Assembly: GCA_013001805.1 (NCBI GenBank)
Contig: JABDLW010000692.1
Span: 1 to 6,365, forward strand
Length of the DNA: 6,365 nucleotides
Origin: Saprospiraceae bacterium
Lineage (GTDB): Bacteria > Bacteroidota > Bacteroidia > Chitinophagales > Saprospiraceae
Reading direction: 5' to 3'
Shown: one piece after another, positions 1 to 6,255 of the stretch
How positions within the stretch are numbered: the first letter of the stretch is position 1
Layout of the letters: every line of letters begins with the position of its first letter
Translations under genes and position numbers: made by a program
The notes under the pieces: generated by a model
The model's input: the letters and a program-made list of their open reading frames with translations, nothing else
The model's database searches: none
Told to the model about the DNA's origin: nothing

Positions 1-1019
1 GGCCACACTGCCCACCTCGGATCGGGTCTCAATTGCTGCAAATCACCGGGGTTATATTCTGAAAAGTAGTCCTCATATGCGGAGGTAAAGTCATGTAGAT
101 TTTCAGTGAAACCACCACGCAAGATCAGCGGCGCGCGTTTGGTCCGAATTATGTGATCGGGAGTGAGTGGACCCCGATCGGCAATTTCCTCGATACGCTC
201 CAGATTGCTGTATGCGACGGCTTCTCCTGATTGGTTTAAACGGCAAATGATCGGATGGCCAGCTGTGGCAGATAATTCTTTTCTTAATGTAGCTACTGCC
301 AAATGGTCGACCTGATCTGCTTGCTGCGCAGGCAATGATTTAGCCCCTTCCTTCTCCAGATATTCTTCGGCGAGGGAAACATTTCTGATCATGTTATCAT
401 AGCTTACTTTAGGATCATCATGAAACGTGAAAATTCCATGATTGAGTAGAATCATGCCCTCGATTTTACTCCAATCCACATCCTGGGTCATTTCGTAAAT
501 CTTCTTAGCCAGAATAAAGCCAGGCATAACGTAAGGCACTATCAACATATGCTGACCATAAATGTCGTTGATCCTTTTCTCCCCATCGGGGGTATTACTG
601 ATGGTCACCACGGCATCGGCGTGCGTATGGTCGACAAACCGGAACGGGATAATTGCATGTAAAATCGCTTCGACCGATGCATTAGGAGCACCGGGATCAG
701 TCATGGCCGTGCGTTGATATTTAACCATATCTACGTCCGTCAATTCGGGTAACTCGGCCATTTGCAACAAACGACTTAGCCGCACAGGAGCAAATCCCGC
801 CTCCTTTATCGTCGCCAGATCCCAACCACTGCCTTTGACATAGAGAATGTCTTCTTCTTCTCCAAAAACATTGCTTTCTCTGATCTTAACCGAGGTATTG
901 CCACCCCCATGCAAGACCAGGTCTGGCTCAACGCCTTGCAACTGCGAAGTATAAACCCGTAATTTTAATAAATCACCTTTAAGTGCTGCCGCTTCTTTTT
1001 CGTTCCACCTGTTTTTCAT
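1..1019 (-). CDS. Class II aldolase, N-terminal part of an aldolase/short-chain dehydrogenase fusion (partial, runs off the left edge)
   Basis: I translated this frame directly; it stays open for 339 codons to the window edge. It begins MKNRWNEKEA and carries the HGGGNTS motif (residues 37-43) near the N terminus. The class II aldolase core follows: E117 as likely acid/base residue, and zinc ligands H131 and H133 (DHTHAD) and H194 (LLNHGIF). Stand-alone class II aldolases end near residue 210-240. This one continues through LTPDHIIRTK (285-294) into a linker, as in RhaD/YuxG-type (RhaEW-like) fusions of about 650-700 residues, whose C-terminal half is a Rossmann dehydrogenase. Known fusions cleave a ketose-1-phosphate such as L-rhamnulose-1-P to DHAP and lactaldehyde, then convert the aldehyde with NAD. 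The substrate here is not proven; the adjacent MtnA-like isomerase suggests a deoxy- or methylthio-ribulose-1-phosphate. The ATG lies inside the preceding gene, 41 bp before that gene's end, so translation may be coupled. No Shine-Dalgarno is seen. Probably cytoplasmic. Confidence 0.88.
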   Translation of the reverse strand, partial: MKNRWNEKEAAALKGDLLKLRVYTSQLQGVEPDLVLHGGGNTSVKIRESNVFGEEEDILYVKGSGWDLATIKEAGFAPVRLSRLLQMAELPELTDVDMVKYQRTAMTDPGAPNASVEAILHAIIPFRFVDHTHADAVVTISNTPDGEKRINDIYGQHMLIVPYVMPGFILAKKIYEMTQDVDWSKIEGMILLNHGIFTFHDDPKVSYDNMIRNVSLAEEYLEKEGAKSLPAQQADQVDHLAVATLRKELSATAGHPIICRLNQSGEAVAYSNLERIEEIADRGPLTPDHIIRTKRAPLILRGGFTENLHDFTSAYEDYFSEYNPGDLQQLRPDPRWAVW

Positions 1020-2151
1020 TGCTTTGATTTATGGTTTTATTTTGTGGTATTTTTTGCTCCGGAAATAATTTCAAAATTGCATTTTCATTTGCTTCACAAA
1101 TACCTCTCTCGGTAATTAAACCGGTCACCAAATGCGCCGGAGTGACATCGAAAGCATAATTAGAAGCATTTGATTCTTTCGGACAAAGTTGAACCTGTTT
1201 AATGGATTTGCCAGAAAGACCGCTAATATATTTAACTTCTTCCTGATTACGGCTTTCAATGGGAATTTCTCGCAAACCATCGGAGATCTTCCAATCAAAA
1301 GAGGAAGAAGGCAATGCTACGTAAAACGGAATTTTATTGTCGTACGCAGCAAGTGCCTTGAGATACGTACCGATTTTGTTTGCCACATCTCCGGTTCTCG
1401 TGGTGCGATCTGTACCGGTCAAAAGCAAATCAACCTGACCGTGTTGCATTAAATGACCTCCGGCATTATCTACAATAACGGTATGTGCAATTCCCTCTTG
1501 CTGGAGTTCCCATGCCGTCAATCTGGCTCCCTGATTTCTGGGCCGTGTTTCATCCACCCAGACGTGAAGATCGATGCCTTGACGATGGGCTTCATATATA
1601 GGAGCCGTGGCGCTGCCAAAATCCACGAAGGCAAGCCAACCTGCATTGCAGTGAGTGAGAATTTGCACCGGGCCACGCTTTTTTGCAGCCATTTCTTTGA
1701 TGATCTCTACCCCTACTCGACCAATTTCCTGACAATGGAGTGCATCCTCATCTGCAATTTGTTCGGCCGTATCTTTTGCCAATCGTAACTTACTATCTAG
1801 ATCATTGGTCGTGGCCATAGATTTCTGTTGACGAGTGACCGCCCAGGCCAGATTGACGGCTGTCGGCCTTGTTCGCAGTAGCTTTTCGGCCGAAGTTTGC
1901 ATGTGCAGGTCAAAATTCTTCGATTTCCTGGCCTCCAAAGCTGCCAGGTACATGCCATATCCTGCTGCAGCACCGATGAGTCCTGCACCACGGACATGCA
2001 TATCTTTAATCGCTATAGCCATTTGCTGCACCGAAGAGACACTTTCCACGACAAACTTATGGGGTAAATGTCGTTGATCAATCAGTTTTATGAATTCCGG
2101 ATTGTTTGCATCGATCCAGATAGTCCGGTAATGATTTGATCCTACTTTCAT
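979..2151 (-). CDS. mtnA: MtnA-family aldose-1-phosphate isomerase (methylthioribose-1-P / 5-deoxyribose-1-P isomerase-like)
   Basis: This 390-residue protein belongs to the MtnA branch of the eIF2B-like isomerases, which convert 5-methylthioribose-1-phosphate (or 5-deoxyribose-1-phosphate) to the 1-phospho-ketose. Seen in order: RGAGLIG (54-60, phosphate loop; usually RGAPAIG), RPTAVNLAWAV (95-105), THCNAGWLA with catalytic C168, DETRPRNQGARLTAWEL (200-216), GTDRTTRTGDVANKIGT with catalytic D248, PFYVALPSSSFDW and AFDVTPAHLVTGLITERGI. All are standard MtnA landmarks. The C terminus runs about 40 residues past ITERG as a polar, charged tail, longer than usual, whose last 41 bp double as the start of the aldolase gene. 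A TTG one codon upstream (2154) is possible, but the ATG at 2151 is preferred. No Shine-Dalgarno is visible. No other methionine-salvage gene is in the window, and the neighbour is a DHAP-yielding aldolase. A role in a DHAP shunt/5-deoxy-sugar route is therefore more likely than the full methionine salvage pathway. The specific substrate is inferred; the family call is secure. Confidence 0.9.
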   Translation of the reverse strand: MKVGSNHYRTIWIDANNPEFIKLIDQRHLPHKFVVESVSSVQQMAIAIKDMHVRGAGLIGAAAGYGMYLAALEARKSKNFDLHMQTSAEKLLRTRPTAVNLAWAVTRQQKSMATTNDLDSKLRLAKDTAEQIADEDALHCQEIGRVGVEIIKEMAAKKRGPVQILTHCNAGWLAFVDFGSATAPIYEAHRQGIDLHVWVDETRPRNQGARLTAWELQQEGIAHTVIVDNAGGHLMQHGQVDLLLTGTDRTTRTGDVANKIGTYLKALAAYDNKIPFYVALPSSSFDWKISDGLREIPIESRNQEEVKYISGLSGKSIKQVQLCPKESNASNYAFDVTPAHLVTGLITERGICEANENAILKLFPEQKIPQNKTINQSNEKQVERKRSGST

Positions 2152-2214
2152 CAATTAATCTTTGCCGGAAAATAAAACTTTAATGGGAGAAATGGTCAGC
2201 CTCAGAAAATGCCT

Positions 2215-2976
2215 TTATTTTTTTGCTGCCACATAAGAACCATGATTCTGCATGGCAGGGGTTTGGGTATCTTTGTGAAATGCTATTCTATCAAAGCAAA
2301 CTTCATGCATATTATTATACCGGCCGGTGGCAGCGGTAACCCCCCAAAATACAATAGCATTTCCCCCGAAAACCTTATTCACCAGATCAAAGGAAGTCGC
2401 AATTACCTCAACACCATCGATCTCAATACTTAGTGTCTGTGAAGTAGGAGCCCAATTGACATAAAAACCATGTCGTTTGCAATCTTCGATATTGGGAATT
2501 TTGACCGGACCGGCCAAATCATTCCAATGGCCAACCCGACCGTTGATCATGATGGCAAGGTGATCTTCACGCGGATCATTAAGGTGCTCGTTTAGCCAGG
2601 TATCAATTTCTATCCCCACGGAAGGGGCAAGTCCCGAGTACCCAATGCCTTCTCCGCGATATCCGACCCGGTTGGCCTTTGAAGTAAAAGCGAACACCAT
2701 GCCATCGGCTCCCAAATCATCCTGACACCCTGCCATGATTGATAACCGGATGGAAAATGGTTCTCGCAAACTGATGGGATTCTTATACCAAATCGAACCG
2801 GACGAATAGTCCAATTCATCCGTGAGCCGGAAGCATTCGTCTTCGGTAAGGTAAGTGTCTCCGCTCATGGTAAAGTCTTCTACTGTGGGTCGTTGACCAA
2901 AGGCTTGAGAGGCGTAGAAAACAAGTGCTACTGCAACAATTTCGACGTGCTTAATATTACCGGGCAATCGTATCAT
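2215..2976 (-). CDS. Secreted L-type (legume-like) lectin-domain protein
   Basis: This 253-residue protein starts with a Sec signal peptide: basic n-region (R3, K9), hydrophobic stretch 11-22, and a probable cleavage after AFG at 27 (AFG|QRP). There is no lipobox cysteine at the cleavage site. The rest is one L-type lectin fold of about 210 residues. Landmarks are CFRLT (48-52), the aligned GADGMVF with D91, GYSGLAPSVGIEIDTW with putative metal ligands E123 and D125, and NDPREDH (133-139) supplying further Ca/Mn-binding positions. Four cysteines (48, 84, 166, 227) could form disulfides outside the cytoplasm. It ends shortly after the lectin domain, so no catalytic domain, secretion-sorting tail or transmembrane anchor is attached. 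It should bind glycan in the periplasm or outside the cell; the ligand cannot be read from the sequence. It is first in the leftward set, with 63 nt to the isomerase gene, so co-transcription is plausible but not certain. Confidence 0.82.
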   Translation of the reverse strand: MIRLPGNIKHVEIVAVALVFYASQAFGQRPTVEDFTMSGDTYLTEDECFRLTDELDYSSGSIWYKNPISLREPFSIRLSIMAGCQDDLGADGMVFAFTSKANRVGYRGEGIGYSGLAPSVGIEIDTWLNEHLNDPREDHLAIMINGRVGHWNDLAGPVKIPNIEDCKRHGFYVNWAPTSQTLSIEIDGVEVIATSFDLVNKVFGGNAIVFWGVTAATGRYNNMHEVCFDRIAFHKDTQTPAMQNHGSYVAAKK

Positions 2977-3078
2977 GGATATTGGAAATGCCGCACCAGG
3001 ATGCTGATTGCGCTTATTTGACCTCTCGGATTTAGAATACTGATCATGTTTTCAATGGCTTACACATCGCGAAGCGTT

Positions 3079-3092
3079 GCTATAAATATAGC
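3079..3092. promoter_or_regulatory. Possible operator: 14-bp inverted repeat in the divergent region
   Basis: GCTATAAATATAGC has two perfect 6-bp arms (GCTATA/TATAGC) around a central AA. It lies about 105 bp from the lectin start and overlaps the best leftward -7-like box (plus 3083-3090), which is where a repressor would sit. No regulator gene is in the window, and a palindrome this AT-rich can arise by chance. Confidence 0.3.
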
Positions 3093-3162
3093 CCATTTAG
3101 TATTTAGTTGCTGAGAAATGTATTTTTAACGGAATTGTGGATTGGTCGATTAAAAGACATTT

Positions 3163-3170
3163 TGACGTCA
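3163..3170. promoter_or_regulatory. Possible operator: 8-bp perfect palindrome TGACGTCA
   Basis: TGACGTCA is self-complementary and sits near the middle of the divergent region, about 190 bp from the lectin start and 240 bp from the start of the rightward operon. It does not extend symmetrically on either side, so it could be chance. Confidence 0.18.
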
Positions 3171-3220
3171 GAAACAAATAGTCTCAGGATTGAGAATTGC
3201 ATCAGCAGGTAATCTATGAG

Positions 3221-3245
3221 ATATCAATATCCGGACTATATCAAT
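3221..3245. repeat. Short direct repeat ATATCAAT x2
   Basis: ATATCAAT occurs at 3221-3228 and again at 3238-3245, 17 bp start to start. A spaced direct repeat upstream of the rightward operon could be an activator-binding site, but eight-base AT-rich repeats are expected occasionally by chance. Confidence 0.2.
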
Positions 3246-3408
3246 CAGATGTTCTAGGTGCTGCTCAGTTTATACCGGGCAATTGCTTCGGCAAATAATT
3301 ATAACATCTAACTTGTTTGTGCACTCGTCTCTGGTAATCCGAACTTTTTCAGTAATTTTCCGCATTACCTCTCAAAATGAAATATTAAAGTAAAAAATAA
3401 AAACATTT

Positions 3409-4272
3409 ATGATTGTACCACGTACTTCCCGAGCCGAAATTATGGCCAAACTGCAAAAGAAAGTTCATGCGAAAATACCAATTTTCATAGCCAGCGCTGG
3501 CAGTGGCCTTGTGGCGAGTTTGCTCGAAAAGGCGGGAGCTGATTGCATTAATACTTTTTCCGGTGCCCGGCTCAGAGCCAATGGTATGGGCACCATGTCA
3601 ATGATGTGGCCAATTTTAGACTCGAATAAACAAACCCTGGACTATACACGCGAAGACATTATGCCGGCCATTAAGGGCGATGCTTTCATATGTGCTTGTC
3701 TCAATGCCAACGACCCACTCAAGGACATGCGCTGTGTCTTGCAGGATTTGAAGAATATAGGTGTTTTTTCAGCTTCCAACATCGGGCCTTCCATCAGCTA
3801 TGTGGATAAAGACAGTGAAATCTATAAAGTGCTGACGAAAAGTGGTATTACTCTGGACAACGAAATTCAAATGTTAAAATTGGCAAGGGAAATGGACATG
3901 GTTTCGGTCGGTTTGGGTTTTGACGAAGAGGATAGTCTTCGAATTGTTACGGAGTCTGAGCCGGATATATTCTGTTTCCATGCAGGGACGACCAAGGGGG
4001 GGCTAAAAGGTTACGACTCAGGGGAAACCATTGAGCAAACTGCAGCCAGATCGGAAGATGTTTATAAAGAACTGCGAAAAATTAAGCCCGATGTATTGCT
4101 AATTGCTCATGGTGCCGCATTGGAGAACCCCGTAGATGCCAAATTTATTCTTGACAATACCAGTTGTGATGGTATTTGGACCGGGTCATCTACCGAGCGC
4201 ATACCTATTGAACGGGCAGTGTATCAGACTGCGAAAGAGTTTGCCGATTTACGTTTTCCTTCCTCCAAATAG
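3409..4272 (+). CDS. TIM-barrel 'phosphoenolpyruvate hydrolase-like' protein (Tm-1 C-terminal-type domain)
   Basis: This 287-residue protein is a single TIM barrel of the PEP-hydrolase-like/TIM-barrel signal transduction family (PF09370 type). Seen in order: a helix with IMAKLQKKV, then PIFIASAGSGLVASLLEKAGAD (24-45), matching the family's first strand and G-x-G loop. Then come SGARLRANGMG (51-61), NDPLKDM (101-107), DNEIQM with E152 near the expected active site, HAGTTKGG (191-198), AHGAALENPVDAKFIL (233-248) and GSSTERIPIERA (259-270), the C-terminal phosphate-site-like motif. No signal peptide or membrane segment, so cytoplasmic. Related proteins fold like PEP mutase/isocitrate lyase-type barrels, but their reaction is not established. 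In plants this domain forms the C-terminal half of Tm-1; here it is a separate gene followed 9 nt later by the other half. The start is fixed by an in-frame stop six codons upstream. The family call is firm; the substrate is unknown. Confidence 0.87.
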   Translation: MIVPRTSRAEIMAKLQKKVHAKIPIFIASAGSGLVASLLEKAGADCINTFSGARLRANGMGTMSMMWPILDSNKQTLDYTREDIMPAIKGDAFICACLNANDPLKDMRCVLQDLKNIGVFSASNIGPSISYVDKDSEIYKVLTKSGITLDNEIQMLKLAREMDMVSVGLGFDEEDSLRIVTESEPDIFCFHAGTTKGGLKGYDSGETIEQTAARSEDVYKELRKIKPDVLLIAHGAALENPVDAKFILDNTSCDGIWTGSSTERIPIERAVYQTAKEFADLRFPSSK

Positions 4273-4281
4273 AATGAGATT

Positions 4282-5511
4282 ATGAGTAAAACAATTGCAC
4301 TCCTGGTTACACTTGATACAAAAGATCAGGAGGCCGGCTATTTAGTAGAACAGATCAAAAACCGTGGACACGTTCCGCTTCTAATGGACATTGGTGTCAT
4401 TGGTGACCCGGGAATACCCGCTGATATCAGCCGGGAAGAAATAGCCAGAGCCGGTGGCCATGAGCTATCGGCGATGTTAGTTAATCCGACACGTGAAGAA
4501 GCAGGACAAGTGATGGTGGATGGCAGCAGGAAGATTTTGTTGGAAAAAATTGCCGCCGGCGAGGTGCACGCGGTTTTGGGTCTGGGAGGGACCCAAGGTA
4601 CCTCCAGTTGTTGCGACATCATGCAAGTGCTACCCTATGGCCTGCCTAAGATTATGGTTTCTACGGTGGCATCAGGTGATACTTCAAGTTTTGTCGGAAT
4701 TAAGGACATAACGATGATGTTTTCGGTGAGTGATATTTTAAAGCTCAATCCATTTACCCGAAAAATATTGTCAAATGCGGCTGCGGCGGCTTGTGGCATG
4801 GCGGAGTCTGAATCAATATTTGACATGCAGAAAGGAGAAAAGCCCCTAATAGGTATGTCAAATCTCGGCGTGCTGACTCAGGGCGCGATCAAAGCACTTA
4901 AGTATTTTGAGGACGCTGGCTACGAGGTGATCGTTTTTCATGCCGTGGGTTCCGGGGGAAAAGCTATGGAACAAATGATGAAAGAAGGAATTATCGGAGC
5001 CGTCTTTGATTATGCCATGGGTGAAATAGCCGATGATGTTTATAAGGTTTTGCGAGCTGGTGGCCCGGAGCGTCTTACCGTTGCCGGTAAATTGGGATTG
5101 CCTCAGGTTTTATGCCCGGGTGGGGCGGAGCATCTTGGCATTTTAGTGCCACCGCATGAGGTGCCGGAAGAATTCAAAGAACACAAATACGTTTTTCACA
5201 GTCCGGTTATTTTTGTGCCCAGGTTAAATGAGGTAGAGATTTGCAAAATAGCCGATGATATTTGTAAGCGGCTGCAGCACACGAAAAATAAAGCCTATTT
5301 TATGATTCCTTTGCAGGGTGTTGGTCGCTACTCTATACCGGGTGGAGTTTTGGAAGACAAGGTTTCTGACGCCGCTTTTTTCCAAAGTTTAAAAGATGGA
5401 TTACCAAAAAATATCATTGTTGTAGAAAAAGACATGCATGCCGAAGAAGATGCATTCGTAAAAGAAGCGGTGGAGCGGCTGATTTCATTGATTGAAGAAA
5501 ATACGAATTAG
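4282..5511 (+). CDS. Tm-1-like ATP-binding domain protein (UPF0261)
   Basis: This 409-residue protein covers the full usual UPF0261 length. The N-terminal half opens with IALLVTLDTKDQEAGYLV (5-22) and LLMDIGVIGDPG, the family's first nucleotide-type fold. It continues with AVLGLGGTQGTSS (97-109), LPKIMVSTVASGDTSSFVG (121-139) and the conserved DITMMFSVSDI (142-152). The C-terminal half holds VFHAVGSGGKAMEQMM (218-233), the MGEIADDV helix (246-253), QVLCPGGAEHLGIL (275-288) and MIPLQGVGRYSIPGG (341-355). In tomato Tm-1 the equivalent region binds the tomato mosaic virus replication protein and ATP; the bacterial role is not known. It is soluble and cytoplasmic. It lies 9 nt after the TIM-barrel gene and 12 nt before the creatininase gene, with no terminator between, so one transcript is expected and the two Tm-1 halves probably form a complex or act in sequence. 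No residue that I know to be conserved is missing. Confidence 0.9.
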   Translation: MSKTIALLVTLDTKDQEAGYLVEQIKNRGHVPLLMDIGVIGDPGIPADISREEIARAGGHELSAMLVNPTREEAGQVMVDGSRKILLEKIAAGEVHAVLGLGGTQGTSSCCDIMQVLPYGLPKIMVSTVASGDTSSFVGIKDITMMFSVSDILKLNPFTRKILSNAAAAACGMAESESIFDMQKGEKPLIGMSNLGVLTQGAIKALKYFEDAGYEVIVFHAVGSGGKAMEQMMKEGIIGAVFDYAMGEIADDVYKVLRAGGPERLTVAGKLGLPQVLCPGGAEHLGILVPPHEVPEEFKEHKYVFHSPVIFVPRLNEVEICKIADDICKRLQHTKNKAYFMIPLQGVGRYSIPGGVLEDKVSDAAFFQSLKDGLPKNIIVVEKDMHAEEDAFVKEAVERLISLIEENTN

Positions 5512-5515
5512 GAAG
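5510..5515 (+). promoter_or_regulatory. Ribosome binding site of the creatininase-family gene
   Basis: AGGAAG lies 8 nt before the ATG at 5524 and overlaps the TAG stop of the Tm-1-like gene. It is the only clear Shine-Dalgarno-like sequence before a start in the window. It supports this start and coupled translation within the operon. Confidence 0.45.
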
Positions 5516-5523
5516 CGACTTTC

Positions 5524-6255
5524 ATGGATTTTGAGCAATACCGGCTGGAGCGACAAATACCCGAACGCATTTATGCGGCATTGAAGGAGAAGTCCATCAT
5601 TTATCTTCCTTTGGGAGCTATCGAGTGGCACGGTTTGCATTTGCCTATAGGATTAGACAGCCTGACCTCGCATGGGATCTGTCTGCGGGCTGCTGAAAAA
5701 GCAGGAGGATTGGTTATGCCTCCCTTATACTATGGGATGACCGGCAGTATTGGTCATCATCCCTGGACTATATTGTTGGAAGAAGAAAATACATTCCTGG
5801 CCATCCTCAGGGATACGCTTAGACGTTTGGAAGCCTTTGATGTTGAGCTTGCAGTGATTTTTACGGGACACTTTGGGAGGAGACAATTAGCTGCATTGGA
5901 TCAATTGCAAAGGGAATGGTCCGATGAAAACCATGAAATGAAGCTCATCACGTTGTCGATTAATCAATGTCCCAACGCTAAGATGATGGGAGACCATGGT
6001 GCTATTTTTGAGACATCGATATTGTCGCAACTACATCCTGATATGATTCATCTGAATAAACTACCAGGTCTGGAGAAACACCCTGCCAATGACCCAAATG
6101 GCGATAGCTGGGGACCACACCGTAGAGATCCGGATAATATATTATTTGGAGTTTTAGGTGATGATCCCAGGGATTATGACCAGCAAAAGGCGGAGGAGCT
6201 ATATCGTACAATTTTGCAATGGGTCGTTGATACAGTGAAGAAAGCATACTCATAA
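5524..6255 (+). CDS. Creatininase-family metal-dependent amidohydrolase
   Basis: This 243-residue protein has the length and fold signature of the creatininase family (PF02633), binuclear-metal enzymes that open cyclic amides or cleave amide bonds. GAIEWHGLHLPIGLDS (31-46) gives E34, H36 and D45, the same numbers as the metal ligands of Pseudomonas creatininase. TGHFGRRQ (114-121) supplies H116, and GDHGAIFETS (156-165) supplies E163. The usual NGHGGN loop reads TGHFGRRQ here: the metal-binding histidine is kept but the loop asparagines are lost. GSIGHHPWTILLE (74-86) is a likely substrate-side segment. No signal peptide. It is the third gene of the operon, 12 nt after the Tm-1-like gene, with AGGAAG (5510-5515) overlapping that gene's stop codon as a plausible ribosome binding site. 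True creatininase activity is not implied: relatives include FAPy-pyrimidine deformylase and MftE peptidase. The substrate probably comes from the pathway of the two upstream genes. Confidence 0.88.
   Translation: MDFEQYRLERQIPERIYAALKEKSIIYLPLGAIEWHGLHLPIGLDSLTSHGICLRAAEKAGGLVMPPLYYGMTGSIGHHPWTILLEEENTFLAILRDTLRRLEAFDVELAVIFTGHFGRRQLAALDQLQREWSDENHEMKLITLSINQCPNAKMMGDHGAIFETSILSQLHPDMIHLNKLPGLEKHPANDPNGDSWGPHRRDPDNILFGVLGDDPRDYDQQKAEELYRTILQWVVDTVKKAYS

Larger units (their letters stand above)
2977..3408. promoter_or_regulatory. Divergent intergenic region with the promoters of both gene sets
   Basis: This 432-bp AT-rich stretch separates two divergent gene sets and has no ORF of credible length on either strand, so both promoters should lie here. 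I found no convincing pair of promoter boxes. The best leftward partial match is TATATTTA on the minus strand (plus 3083-3090), close to the Bacteroidota -7 consensus TAnnTTTG, but with no clear -33 TTTG. Rightward, TTTG at 3316-3319 with AACTTTT 22 nt downstream is a weak fit. The last 35 bp before the ATG at 3409 are strongly A-rich without Shine-Dalgarno, as is common for initiation in Bacteroidota. An in-frame TAA six codons upstream (3391-3393) supports that ATG as the true start. Palindromes and a direct repeat inside the region are listed separately. Confidence 0.55.

Noticed and set aside
1189..2077. Plus-strand and alternate minus-strand open frames opposite the isomerase gene
   Set aside because: They lie entirely within the well-supported isomerase gene, and their translations show no family motif or sensible composition.
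2152..2154. TTG one codon upstream as the start of the MtnA-like gene
   Set aside because: An ATG follows immediately, there is no ribosome binding site to favour TTG, and the extra residue adds nothing to the family alignment.
2209..2819. Open frames overlapping the lectin gene on both strands
   Set aside because: They are antisense or shifted shadows of a frame with a signal peptide and clear lectin motifs.
3182..3195. Hairpin TCTCA/TGAGA in the intergenic region
   Set aside because: The stem is 5 bp with a 4-nt loop and nothing else supports it; chance is the simpler explanation.
4338..4826. Open frames of 63-94 codons within the Tm-1-like gene
   Set aside because: They overlap a full-length, motif-complete UPF0261 gene and have no recognisable features.
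6002..6253. Minus-strand open frame of 83 codons antisense to the creatininase gene
   Set aside because: It is fully antisense to a conserved gene and lacks recognisable motifs.
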